Origin: Gammaproteobacteria bacterium
GTDB lineage: Bacteria; Pseudomonadota; Gammaproteobacteria; Steroidobacterales; Steroidobacteraceae
Length of the DNA: 54,497 nucleotides
Assembly: GCA_003137095.1 (NCBI GenBank)
Contig: PLET01000101.1
Location: 120,849 to 175,345 of the forward strand
Reading direction: 5' to 3'
Positions 32,937 to 40,901 of the stretch are shown here, piece by piece; the stretch's first letter is position 1, and every line of letters starts with the position of its first letter. The position numbers and the translations under genes are program-made. The notes under the pieces were generated by a model. It saw only the letters and a program-made list of their open reading frames with translations, did not search any database and was not told the origin of the DNA.

Positions 32937-32945
32937 CCGTGTCAA
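32913..32945 (-). promoter_or_regulatory. Promoter of the arg operon
   Basis: A perfect -35 box TTGACA lies at 32945-32940 on the minus strand. The -10 region 17-18 bases on reads CAGGAT or AGGATA, a weak match. The distal ARG box fills the spacer, so bound ArgR would block RNA polymerase. The start of transcription would fall within the proximal ARG box. Confidence 0.6.
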
Positions 32946-32975
32946 CGCGATCACGCCCGGGTATCCTTTCACCCA

Positions 32976-33635
32976 ATGCTCGAAACCATCGACATCGAAA
33001 CCGGCCCGCATCCCGGCGCGAGCATCATCTGGCTGCACGGCCTCGGCGCCGACGCCCACGACTTCGAGCCCGTGGTACCCGAGATCGTGCGCCCAGGCGC
33101 CGGATCCTGGCGATTCGTGATTCCGAACGCACCGCAGAGGCCGGTCACCTTGAACGGCGGCATGCGGATGCGCGCCTGGTACGACATCAAGAGTCTGGAT
33201 CGGGGCGGTTCCGAGGACGACGCGGGCTTTCGCGACAGCGATGCGCGGATCCGCGAACTCATCGCGCGCGAGGGCGAACGCGGGGTACCGCCCGGCCGCA
33301 TCGTGCTCGCAGGATTCTCGCAAGGCGGCGCGGTATCGCTGTACACCGCGCCGCGCTGCGCCGTGCGGCTGGCGGGGGTTCTGGCGCTGTCCTGCTACCT
33401 GCCGTTGCAGGGCGAGTTCAAGGCACGGCGCATGCCGGGAAACCAGGAGACCCCGATTTTCATGGCGCACGGCCGGGCCGATCCGATGATACCCATGCAG
33501 CTCGGCGTGGAATCCTGCGAATTTCTGAGGTCGCAGGGCTATACGGTCGAGTGGCACGAGTACTCCATGGCGCATTCGGTGTGCGCCGAGGAGATCGCCG
33601 ACATCGGTGCTTTTTTGCGGCGGGTGCTTGCCTAG
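32976..33635 (+). CDS. Phospholipase/carboxylesterase family hydrolase
   Basis: The 219-residue alpha/beta hydrolase of the PF02230 family has an oxyanion block IIWLHGLGADAHDFEPVV and the nucleophile elbow LAGFSQGGAVS. MAHGRADPMIP supplies the catalytic Asp and MAHSVCAEE the His. Relatives cleave short-chain esters or acyl-protein thioesters in the cytoplasm. There is no signal peptide. It is divergent from argR, with the ARG boxes in the shared gap. Confidence 0.93.
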   Translation: MLETIDIETGPHPGASIIWLHGLGADAHDFEPVVPEIVRPGAGSWRFVIPNAPQRPVTLNGGMRMRAWYDIKSLDRGGSEDDAGFRDSDARIRELIAREGERGVPPGRIVLAGFSQGGAVSLYTAPRCAVRLAGVLALSCYLPLQGEFKARRMPGNQETPIFMAHGRADPMIPMQLGVESCEFLRSQGYTVEWHEYSMAHSVCAEEIADIGAFLRRVLA

Positions 33636-33713
33636 GCTCCCGGTGACAAATACGTGACAGCCGCGGCGACCGCGACTAAGCTCTCCGGCCGGCTTTGAGA
33701 TAACGAGGCGAAC

Positions 33714-34202
33714 ATGGCGAAGAAAAACAAATCCTCCGCGGCGCGCGCCAAGCGGACGGCGCTGCTACAGCGATTGAAGGCGGCGGCGACCGCCGCCGCC
33801 GCCCGGGCACAAGCCGCGAAGCGCGAAATGCGCCTCGCCAAGGACCGGCTGAAACAGGCCCGCAAGCTGTCCAAGCAATGGAAAAAGGCGGCGAAACAGG
33901 CCAGGAAAAAGGCCGAAGCCGCGGCCACGGCGCCGCAGCCAGTTGCGGTCTCTGCGGCCAAGCCGGCCAAGCGATCAGCCCCGACGAAAAAAGCGGCGCC
34001 GGTAAAGGCCCGCGCCCGGCGCCCGGCGCCGGGGCCGACCGCGCGATCGGCCGCTGCCGTGGCGAGGTCGGTGATCAGACGCATGGACCGCGCTGCCGCA
34101 GCTCCATCCCCGGCCGGGGCTGCTGTGCCGACGAAGCTACCGACGAAGTCGCCGCCCGCGGTGGCGCCGTTGACACCGTTGGCGCCGCTCGCGCCGGCAT
34201 GA
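33714..34202 (+). CDS. Histone H1-like Lys/Ala-rich DNA-binding protein (1)
   Basis: GAGG lies about 6 bases before the ATG. The 162-residue product starts MAKKNKSSAARAKRTALLQR and is packed with Lys, Ala and Arg. A helical first half (KQARKLSKQWKKAAKQARKK) is followed by a Pro/Ala/Lys half resembling the C-terminal tail of eukaryotic H1 and bacterial AlgP/Hc1-like proteins. It probably binds and condenses DNA. The composition is extreme, so no homology claim beyond composition is safe. A second gene with the same opening lies 0.85 kb downstream. Confidence 0.75.
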   Translation: MAKKNKSSAARAKRTALLQRLKAAATAAAARAQAAKREMRLAKDRLKQARKLSKQWKKAAKQARKKAEAAATAPQPVAVSAAKPAKRSAPTKKAAPVKARARRPAPGPTARSAAAVARSVIRRMDRAAAAPSPAGAAVPTKLPTKSPPAVAPLTPLAPLAPA

Positions 34203-34245
34203 AGCCCGGCCCGGCGCCGGTGGATCCCGCGGTGCCGGCGGAACC

Positions 34246-34893
34246 CTAGGGTATCTTCGGGCTCGCCCCCAGGCTGACAATGAGGGTGGCGAGCAGCAGC
34301 ATGGCCAGGGCGACGATGAGCTGCCCCAGCAGCCACAGGCCGAGAGCCCGGCGCGTGACGAGACCCAGCACCTCGCTCAAGCCCATCACCTGCAACAACA
34401 GACTCCAGCCGATGAGCAGCGTGTGTGCCACGACCTGTACCTGCAGCAGCAGGTACAGGAAAGATTCCGTGTCGGGACGAGGAGTTGCGAGAAACGCGGC
34501 CTCGCCGGCCAGCAGCGCTGTCAGCAGCCACAGCACCAGTGAAGCGACCATCGGCACGCCGCTGTAGGCGAGCACGTGGAACACCGGGACACGGATGGCG
34601 CCGCCGGCCCGACGTCCCAGCCGGGCATAGATCGCCGTCATCAAGAACAGGCCGGCGATGCCCACCGGCGGTCCGACCAGCAACGCCTTGCCGATGATTT
34701 GCTCGACACTGGCGCCGGCCCCGGCGTTTTGCGCGCGGCTCAGGGCAAACCAGCTGACCACGCCCTGCGCCGCCCCCAGACAATAGTCGGTCGTGCCCAG
34801 CGGCGTTGCGGCCAATTCACGGAACACCCGCCTGGGTTTGAGCCAGACGTCATGCAGCGGGCGGATCGGGGTGGGCGGTGATTCTTCGGACAT
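34246..34893 (-). CDS. Yip1-family inner-membrane protein
   Basis: The 215-residue protein has a short cytoplasmic N-terminus (PLHDVWLKPRRVFRELA, the usual Yip1 entry motif) and about five membrane segments, including GPPVGIAGLFLMTAIYA, VLAYSGVPMVASLVLWLLTALL and LWLLGQLIVALAMLLLATLIV. The FHVLAYSGVP turn fits the Yip1 domain (PF04893). Function in bacteria is unknown. It lies antisense between the two histone-H1-like genes. Confidence 0.8.
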   Translation of the reverse strand: MSEESPPTPIRPLHDVWLKPRRVFRELAATPLGTTDYCLGAAQGVVSWFALSRAQNAGAGASVEQIIGKALLVGPPVGIAGLFLMTAIYARLGRRAGGAIRVPVFHVLAYSGVPMVASLVLWLLTALLAGEAAFLATPRPDTESFLYLLLQVQVVAHTLLIGWSLLLQVMGLSEVLGLVTRRALGLWLLGQLIVALAMLLLATLIVSLGASPKIP

Positions 34894-35043
34894 TCGGCGC
34901 GCGTCGCTATTGCGGCGTCAGCCTACGCAATCTCCGGGAGCAACTCCAGCGCAGGACTTCGAACAGGCGCCTGATGACAGCGGACTTTTTCGGGGCTACT
35001 CTCATGATGAGTGGTGGGATCGAACGCGAGGAGAGGATGGATC

Positions 35044-35346
35044 ATGGCAAAGAAGAGTAAATCAAAAAAGAAGACCAAGGCGAAGATGCGTCCGGTGGCG
35101 AAAAAGAAGGCGCGGCCGGCCAAGGTGATGGCGAAGAAAGCGGCGAAAAAGGCGGTGAAAAAGACCGCCAAGAAGTCGGCGCCGAAAGCCAAGGCGGCCC
35201 CGAAGAAGGCGGTGGCGAAGCGCAAGCCGGCGAAGAAGGCGGCTCCCAAGCCGATGGCTGCCGCACCGACTTCCTACACGCCGCCGCCCGGCCCCGAACC
35301 CACGGTGATCTTGCCGACACCGGGTACGGAGCCCTCGACGCCCTGA
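35044..35346 (+). CDS. Histone H1-like Lys/Ala-rich DNA-binding protein (2)
   Basis: The ATG at 35044 (GAGGAGAGG lies about 7-15 bases before it) gives 100 residues: MAKKSKSKKKTKAKMRPVAKK, then KKAxKKA-type repeats, then a Pro/Thr tail (PPPGPEPTVILPTPG). The lysine content is that of AlgP/Hc1-like histone H1 mimics. The opening parallels the gene at 33714, but the tails differ, so the two are probably old duplicates or convergent. DNA compaction is the likely role. Confidence 0.8.
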   Translation: MAKKSKSKKKTKAKMRPVAKKKARPAKVMAKKAAKKAVKKTAKKSAPKAKAAPKKAVAKRKPAKKAAPKPMAAAPTSYTPPPGPEPTVILPTPGTEPSTP

Positions 35347-35374
35347 AGCCTCGCGCGCGTCCGGGCAGCCGACC

Positions 35375-36616
35375 TCAGGCGCGCATGAGACCTTGCAGGG
35401 CATGGGCGCCGGCGCTGTCCGGAAACACGCGCCCGGACAGGGTTGCGGTGTCGATGCGCAGGTGCTCGCCGAGAACGCCTTTGAAGACGCTGCGCAGGTC
35501 GAGTGTCGGCCGCAGGTCCCGGTTTTCGAGCAGCGCGCCCGGAGACAGGCCCGGCCAATCCGCGACCACGCGGCCGCCGAGCACGGCGCCGCCGAGCAGG
35601 AATGCGCAGCCGCCGGTGCCGTGATCGGTGCCGCGCGTGCCGTTCATCGCGGCCGTGCGGCCGAATTCGGTTACGACCAGCACGGCGGTCTGCGGCCAAA
35701 GATCCTTCAGTCCGTCCGTGAGCGCGCGCAGCGCCCGGTCGAGTCCGAGCAGCCGCTGTGCGAGCACCCCTTTGGCGCCGCCCTGGTTGGCGTGGGTGTC
35801 CCAGCCGTTTGCTTCCATGACCGCGACGTCGGGGCCGCCGTCGCTGTTCATCAGGGCGCTTGCCATCCGCGCGACCGCCGTGAGCCGGTCCGCCGGTGCG
35901 CCGGCCATGCCCGGCGCGGCGCCCGCCCGCGCCGGCGTCATGCCACCCTCGTCGGCCAGCTTTTCGGTCTGCATGCCCTCGCTCAGCCGCGCCGCGAACC
36001 AATCGTCCTTCGAGTACAGATCGGCGAGGCGCGCCAGCAGTTCCTGGTCGATATCCGGAGTGGGATTCGGTGACTTGGAGAACACCGCTGCGCGGCCACG
36101 CAGGATTTGCGGCACGTTCTGGCTCAATGCCACCGCGCGCTCGGTCGACGCCCCCGGGCGCGCCGGCAGCTCCGACAGGGCACGGTTGAGCCAGCCATCC
36201 GCGCTGCCAAGGGGCTGGCTGAGACCGTTCTCGAGCACGTTCTGGCCGTCAAAGTGCGAGCGGTCGCGGTAGGGCGAGGCCACCGCATGGAAGGCGATCA
36301 AGTTCCCGGCAACATAGCGTTCGTGCAAGAAGCCGAGCGAGGGGTGTAGGCCGAAGGTGCCGTCCAGCACCAACGCGCCGTCCGGGGCGCCAGGCCCGGC
36401 AATCGCGATGTCGCGATGCAGCGCAGCATAGTGTGGATCGCCATGCGGCGGCATGGCCGCCAGGCCGTCGAGCGCGCCACGCAGGATCACGACCACCAGA
36501 CGCGATGAATTGCCGGTGCTGGCGAGCAGCAGCCCCGGCACGGCGGCACTCGCCGCGAGCGCTCCCGTGCCGAGCAGAAAGCGGCGCCGCGTCAAGGGGT
36601 GAGGATGGCCGGTCAT
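35375..36616 (-). CDS. DUF1501 family Tat-exported protein
   Basis: The ATG at 36616 gives a Tat signal (LTRRRFLLGTGALAASAAVPGLL) and 413 residues; the frame extends up but would bury the signal. The DUF1501 sulfatase-like core is visible: RLVVVILRGALDGLAAMPPHGD, FHAVASPYRDRSHFDGQNVLE, WDTHANQGG, VLVVTEFGRTAAMNGTRGTDHGTGG. These metal-type residues place it near the alkaline-phosphatase fold, but no activity is established for the family. It starts two bases after the DUF1800 stop; the two families usually travel together. Confidence 0.93.
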   Translation of the reverse strand: MTGHPHPLTRRRFLLGTGALAASAAVPGLLLASTGNSSRLVVVILRGALDGLAAMPPHGDPHYAALHRDIAIAGPGAPDGALVLDGTFGLHPSLGFLHERYVAGNLIAFHAVASPYRDRSHFDGQNVLENGLSQPLGSADGWLNRALSELPARPGASTERAVALSQNVPQILRGRAAVFSKSPNPTPDIDQELLARLADLYSKDDWFAARLSEGMQTEKLADEGGMTPARAGAAPGMAGAPADRLTAVARMASALMNSDGGPDVAVMEANGWDTHANQGGAKGVLAQRLLGLDRALRALTDGLKDLWPQTAVLVVTEFGRTAAMNGTRGTDHGTGGCAFLLGGAVLGGRVVADWPGLSPGALLENRDLRPTLDLRSVFKGVLGEHLRIDTATLSGRVFPDSAGAHALQGLMRA

Positions 36617-36618
36617 CG

Positions 36619-38007
36619 CTATCTCCGTTGAAATTCGGGACTCATCAACAAGAGCGCCAGCGCCTGGCCGGAGGATGCGGCCCGGCGCAGCGCCTCCCGG
36701 GTGTCGGCGCGCAGGTAGCCGCCCAGACTGGCGGTCGCCACTTCCAGCGGATTGACGCCCGGGTCGAAGCGCTCGGCCACCCGAGACGCCCACAACACCC
36801 GGTGCATCAAGGCATCCGAGCCGTCCCAGCCGCTGGCGGTGTCCGCCCAGCCGGCCGGAGAACCCGGTGTATATTGGCGCTGACCGAGCAGCTCGAAGCC
36901 GCGCACCACCTCCTGGGGATCTTGCGGCGCGACGTCGAAGGCACGCAGCGTCGAAAATACGAAATCCTCCGGCGTCTTGAATTTGCGCGACTGTGCGTCC
37001 CAGGCTTCCGGCGCGTCGAGCAGCGCGCCGTAGACCGCGGGCAGGTCACCGTCCGATCGGGTGAAGGCCTGCGCGACCCGCGCCACAGCCGCCGCCGGCG
37101 GCTCATCGGCGATGAAATGGCGCACCAGCTTGGTGGCGATGAACTGCGCAGTGGCGGGTTGGCGCGCCAGATCCGCAAGCACGGCTTCGCCCTGCGCCAG
37201 GCCGCTTTGCGGAAAGCGCCGGCCGAGGAACCGTTGGCCGCCGGGCTCGTGCATCTCCTCGCGAAAGAAAAATCGGCCCGGCACCCCGCCGGCCAGCCGG
37301 CCCTTGCCGCCACCGATCGACCAGCCGCTGATCACCTTGGCGAAGGTGGTCACGTCGGCCTGCGTGTAGCCGCCGTCGACGCCGAGGGTGTGCAGCTCGA
37401 GGATCTCGCGGGCGAGATTCTCATTGATTCCGAACTGGCGCCTGCCGCGCCGCGCCGCGAATTGCGCAAACGGCGAATCCGGTCCAACCGAGTATTGATT
37501 GTCGAGGAAGGCGATCATCGCAGGATGTTGCTCGACCGCGCAAAGCAGGTCGACGAACCGGCCGTTGACGTGGGGTCTGATGGCTTCGTTTTCCAGCGAT
37601 CCGCCGAGCCCCAATACCGCGCCCTTGTCGGCGGAAACCGCGAAATGATTGGTCCAGAAATGCACCAGCCGTTCGGCAAAGGGCCGGTCGGTGAGCGCGG
37701 CACTGCGTGCCCGCGCCAGAACTTGCGCGCGGTAATGCGGCAGATAGGCCTCGCGCACTGCATTGAGGGCATCCTTGGGCGGCTCAGCGGCCGCTGGTAC
37801 CGCGCGTTTCATCGAGGCGCGCGCGGCGCGCGCCTCGAACAGCCCGCGAATGATCTGATCGGAGGGTGCGAGACGCGAATCGCCGGCGAGCTTCACCTGC
37901 CCATGGATCTGCGCCCGCAGCCAGCCGCGCGGATCGGCGGCGGCGGCAGACAGATCGCCCGGTCGAGCGCCGAGCCCGAACCGGATGACGGCTATTTCGG
38001 TTTGCAT
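36619..38007 (-). CDS. DUF1800 family protein
   Basis: The 462-residue protein has the family landmarks LVHFWTNHFAVSADKG, INENLAREILELHTLGVDGGYTQADV, LVRHFIADEPP and a C-terminal block ending LLMSPEFQRR. The family is of unknown function and is nearly always paired with DUF1501, as here, with two bases between genes. No signal peptide is evident at the chosen ATG. The pair probably forms a unit with one Tat-exported partner. Confidence 0.93.
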   Translation of the reverse strand: MQTEIAVIRFGLGARPGDLSAAAADPRGWLRAQIHGQVKLAGDSRLAPSDQIIRGLFEARAARASMKRAVPAAAEPPKDALNAVREAYLPHYRAQVLARARSAALTDRPFAERLVHFWTNHFAVSADKGAVLGLGGSLENEAIRPHVNGRFVDLLCAVEQHPAMIAFLDNQYSVGPDSPFAQFAARRGRRQFGINENLAREILELHTLGVDGGYTQADVTTFAKVISGWSIGGGKGRLAGGVPGRFFFREEMHEPGGQRFLGRRFPQSGLAQGEAVLADLARQPATAQFIATKLVRHFIADEPPAAAVARVAQAFTRSDGDLPAVYGALLDAPEAWDAQSRKFKTPEDFVFSTLRAFDVAPQDPQEVVRGFELLGQRQYTPGSPAGWADTASGWDGSDALMHRVLWASRVAERFDPGVNPLEVATASLGGYLRADTREALRRAASSGQALALLLMSPEFQRR

Positions 38008-38063
38008 GGTGACCGAACGGGCCAGCCTACCGATGGTTGACCGCTGAAACCGTGACGGCCCGC

Positions 38064-38477
38064 TCAGGCCACCGGGGGCGGCTGTCCGGGCAACCGTGGC
38101 AGGCCGGGATCGATACAGGCCCAGGTCGGCGCCTGCGAGGTCCAGATCGTCGCAGCCGGCCGCGCCACTTCGGGATCATCCAGAGTACCGGCGCGCACGA
38201 AAATCAGGTGCGGGCGCGCCTCGGCTTCGCTGAACATCGGCGTGCCGCACACCGGACAGAAGCGCCGGTGCATCACATTGCCGCTGTCGGCCGTACTTCG
38301 ATGATCGCCGAGTAGGCCTTCATGGCTGAACGAGGCGGTGGCGAAACAGGTGTTGACCGTGCCGCCGCCCGCTCCCAGGTATTGGCACAGCCGGCACCAG
38401 CACACCCGGGTGGCAACGGGCGGTGCCGTCGATCGGTAACGCACGGCACCGCACAAACATCCGCCAGTGATGACCAT
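38064..38477 (-). CDS. GFA-family zinc-binding protein (second copy)
   Basis: The 137-residue protein has zinc ligands GGCLCGAVRY, VCWCRLCQ and RRFCPVCGTPMF, as in the GFA/Mss4-like fold. It is not a close copy of the gene at 14.4 kb: the metal-site spacing is shared but the rest differs. Substrate unknown. It lies 19 bases after nudC on the same strand. Confidence 0.9.
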   Translation of the reverse strand: MVITGGCLCGAVRYRSTAPPVATRVCWCRLCQYLGAGGGTVNTCFATASFSHEGLLGDHRSTADSGNVMHRRFCPVCGTPMFSEAEARPHLIFVRAGTLDDPEVARPAATIWTSQAPTWACIDPGLPRLPGQPPPVA

Positions 38478-38496
38478 GTCGACTCCTTGCGCTCAG

Positions 38497-39429
38497 TCAG
38501 CCGGCACGGCCGTGAATGCTGCGCAGCGGCTGCCCGCCGCCGGCATCGAACCAGTGCTCGATCAGCCGATAGGAGATCGACTGATTCGATGGAAACAGCA
38601 CCCCTCCGCCGGCCAAATCGGCGCGCGTGAACCAGCGCGCTTCTTCGAGTTCCCGGTCGTTGAGCCGCACCTCGCGCGATACCGCCTGCGCGGTGAAGCC
38701 CAGCATCAACGAGGCGGGAAACGGCCACGGCTGCGACGAATGATATTCGATGGCATCCACCTCGATGCCGGTTTCCTCCAGAACCTCGCGCGTCACGGCA
38801 TCCTCGAGCGACTCGCCGGGCTCGACAAAGCCGGCAATGGTGGAGAAGCGCCCAGGCGGCCATGCCGCCTGGCGGCCCAGCAGGGCCCGATCGCCATCGC
38901 TCACCAGCACGATGATGGCCGGATCGATGCGCGGGAAATGCTCGTGCCCGCAGGCGCCACTGCTGCACGCCAGCACGTTACCGCCGCGCACCGATGTGGT
39001 CGGTGCGCCGCAATTGCCGCAAAAGCGGTTGCGGCGCCGCCACGATGCCAGGGCCCTGGCATAGGCGAGCAGACCGGCCTCGTCGGGCGGCAGCTGCGAG
39101 GCGATCGCCCGCAGATCCGCGAAGCGCGTCCCCGGCCGCAGCGGCGGCGGCTCGGCCGATTCGATGTCGAGTGCGAAACAAGGGTCGCCCTCATAACGCC
39201 CGAGCAGGACCAGATCCGCCGCGCAGCGCCGTTCCGGCGGCAGGCTCGCGAGATCGAGCAGCGCCGCCCGCGGCTCATCCCCTTCCGTCACCAGGCTGCT
39301 GCGCGCGTTCCACACGGGCACCACCCGGCTGCGCGCGTCGGCGAGCGCGGCATCGAACCATGCGGCGTCCTGGCGCTGATGGGCGGCTCGGTCGAGATAG
39401 GGACCTGCGAATAGGTTACGTCGCTCCAT
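38497..39429 (-). CDS. nudC: NAD(H) pyrophosphatase / NAD-RNA decapping hydrolase NudC
   Basis: NudC hydrolyses NADH and removes NAD caps from RNA in E. coli (established). The 310-residue protein has an N-terminal domain and a zinc ribbon (CGNCG and CSSGACG). The Nudix box is GFVEPGESLEDAVTREVLEETGI, complete in the G-x5-E-x7-REUxEExG sense. The NudC subfamily motif SQPWPFPASLM is present. Its start overlaps the flhC-like stop by 14 bases. Confidence 0.95.
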   Translation of the reverse strand: MERRNLFAGPYLDRAAHQRQDAAWFDAALADARSRVVPVWNARSSLVTEGDEPRAALLDLASLPPERRCAADLVLLGRYEGDPCFALDIESAEPPPLRPGTRFADLRAIASQLPPDEAGLLAYARALASWRRRNRFCGNCGAPTTSVRGGNVLACSSGACGHEHFPRIDPAIIVLVSDGDRALLGRQAAWPPGRFSTIAGFVEPGESLEDAVTREVLEETGIEVDAIEYHSSQPWPFPASLMLGFTAQAVSREVRLNDRELEEARWFTRADLAGGGVLFPSNQSISYRLIEHWFDAGGGQPLRSIHGRAG

Positions 39430-40018
39430 GCCTGGATTCTAACAGGGCGCTGCGCGCCGCCAGCGGACCGACGAACGCGGACACACAGCTGGCGCAGCTC
39501 ACGGTGCGTCTGGCGAGCAGATCCTTGAGCATCAAGCCCCCGCAATTTCCGCAGCGTGAGATGCCGAGCTCCTCGCGGCGCGAGAGCGCCAACAGCAGGA
39601 ACCAGGCATGCTCGAACGAAATGACGGCCGGCGAATGCAGTTCCAGATAAGCCTCAAATGCCTGGCACAGCAGCGTGCCGGACTCGAGCGAACCGACGCG
39701 GTAATGCGGTTCGAGACCGGCAGCGTTCCCGAACAACAGGCCGCACACGACGAACAGGCTCGCGAGCTGCGCCGCCTGGAAATTCACGTCGGGATGGCGG
39801 AAGAAATAGGCCACCTGCCGCGGTGACTTGCCGCGGTGCCGGTGAACGCCGCGTGCGCCATGGCTCATGACGTAGCTGCGGTAGAGCTTGCGTATGCGGT
39901 CGTCGCTCAGGCCCGTCCATTGGCGGATGGTGTAGGTGCGCGCCTCGTGGCGGATCAGGCGCAGAGCCAGATCCAGGCGCAATCGGTCCCGGGTGTAGCG
40001 GTCGTCGGAAATTCTCAT
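39416..40018 (-). CDS. FlhC-like zinc transcriptional regulator, no FlhD nearby
   Basis: The 200-residue protein follows FlhC in layout. A helical N-terminal half (LRLDLALRLIRHEARTYTIRQWTGLSDDRIRKLY) corresponds to the E. coli block ending RGRLIKLYKEL. The middle contains the FxxAxxxLxxxH helix region, and the C-terminal zinc knuckle is RCGNCGGLML plus SCASC (Cys156, 159, 175, 178). In enterobacteria FlhC works as FlhD4C2 to switch on flagellar genes. No flhD or flagellar gene lies in the window, so its targets are unknown. It is coupled to nudC and divergent from an unknown gene. Confidence 0.8.
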   Translation of the reverse strand: MRISDDRYTRDRLRLDLALRLIRHEARTYTIRQWTGLSDDRIRKLYRSYVMSHGARGVHRHRGKSPRQVAYFFRHPDVNFQAAQLASLFVVCGLLFGNAAGLEPHYRVGSLESGTLLCQAFEAYLELHSPAVISFEHAWFLLLALSRREELGISRCGNCGGLMLKDLLARRTVSCASCVSAFVGPLAARSALLESRHGAT

Positions 40019-40078
40019 GGATGTCTCCTTGCGGAACAGGGGGGATGCAAATCAGGCGATTCCGAGCGCAAAAAGAAT

Positions 40079-40107
40079 TTGACAGAAATTAATCACAAAG
40101 TTAGCTT
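40079..40107 (+). promoter_or_regulatory. Candidate promoter for the gene at 40212
   Basis: A perfect TTGACA (40079-40084) is followed after 17 bases by TAGCTT (40102-40107), a weak -10. It would leave a leader of about 97 bases. It lies in the gap divergent from the flhC-like gene. Confidence 0.45.
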
Positions 40108-40211
40108 GCCTGCCAAGAGCCGATGCGCGCAATTGACGGCGCGTTTGCCCTGAAATCCAAAACCGGCCCGGTACGGAGCCCCGCTTTAGAACCTCGGTCA
40201 GGAGTTACGCC

Positions 40212-40859
40212 ATGCAGGACGCACATACCGGCGATTGGGTCTGGGAATCGCAGCTGCCGGCGCGGCTGCTCGGCTCGCTGCAGGAACTCAATCTGCGGTT
40301 TCTCGGCCTGCGCGCCGGCCCCGGTGGGGAATTCGGCGGCCAAGCCGCACCGCTGTCGCCGGCGCAGCGGCTGGCCGTGGCGGGCTGTCCCTACGCGCTG
40401 TTCGACCTCAAGTTTCAGGACGACGGTCACTGGTGCCCGCGCCTCCAGAATGCCGCGCCGTGGCGGGTGGCCGACGCGGCCATGGGCGAACCCGAGGCCG
40501 TCGAATTCGTGCATCTCGCCCTGTTTTTTGCATGGCATGTGGCGTCGACGGCCAAGCTCGCCGCGCAGCTCATATTGGGCATGAACGAGGCCACGGCCCT
40601 GGCATTTCGCCGCATCACGGTCGACCGGCTGCCGCAACTGGCCGCCTCCGAGACACCCAACCTCGGCGCCCGATGGAGCGACTGCGCCGCTTACTGGAAT
40701 GCGCTCGCTCGCGCTGCTGCCCGCCCGGATCCCGCCGGCCTGCGGCGCGTCCAGCTGTTCGGCGTGCAGCTGGCCGCCGCCGCGCGGTTGCCCGCCGGCC
40801 CGACCGGACGCGCCGCCGCGGCGATGACCCCGGTCGCGAAAGACCCGAGCCGCAAATGA
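40212..40859 (+). CDS. Hypothetical cytoplasmic protein
   Basis: The 215-residue protein has no signal or membrane segment. The first half has a conserved look (SPAQRLAVAGCPYALFDLKFQDDGHW), and the middle helix (EFVHLALFFAWHVASTAKLAAQLILGM) is followed by WSDCAAYWNALARAA. No family is recognised. It is divergent from the flhC-like gene and 42 bases before the ABC exporter genes. Confidence 0.7.
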   Translation: MQDAHTGDWVWESQLPARLLGSLQELNLRFLGLRAGPGGEFGGQAAPLSPAQRLAVAGCPYALFDLKFQDDGHWCPRLQNAAPWRVADAAMGEPEAVEFVHLALFFAWHVASTAKLAAQLILGMNEATALAFRRITVDRLPQLAASETPNLGARWSDCAAYWNALARAAARPDPAGLRRVQLFGVQLAAAARLPAGPTGRAAAAMTPVAKDPSRK

Positions 40860-40901
40860 ATTGCCGCCGGAGCCTCGCGCGGTTTACGCTAGGCGGCTAC
40901 T

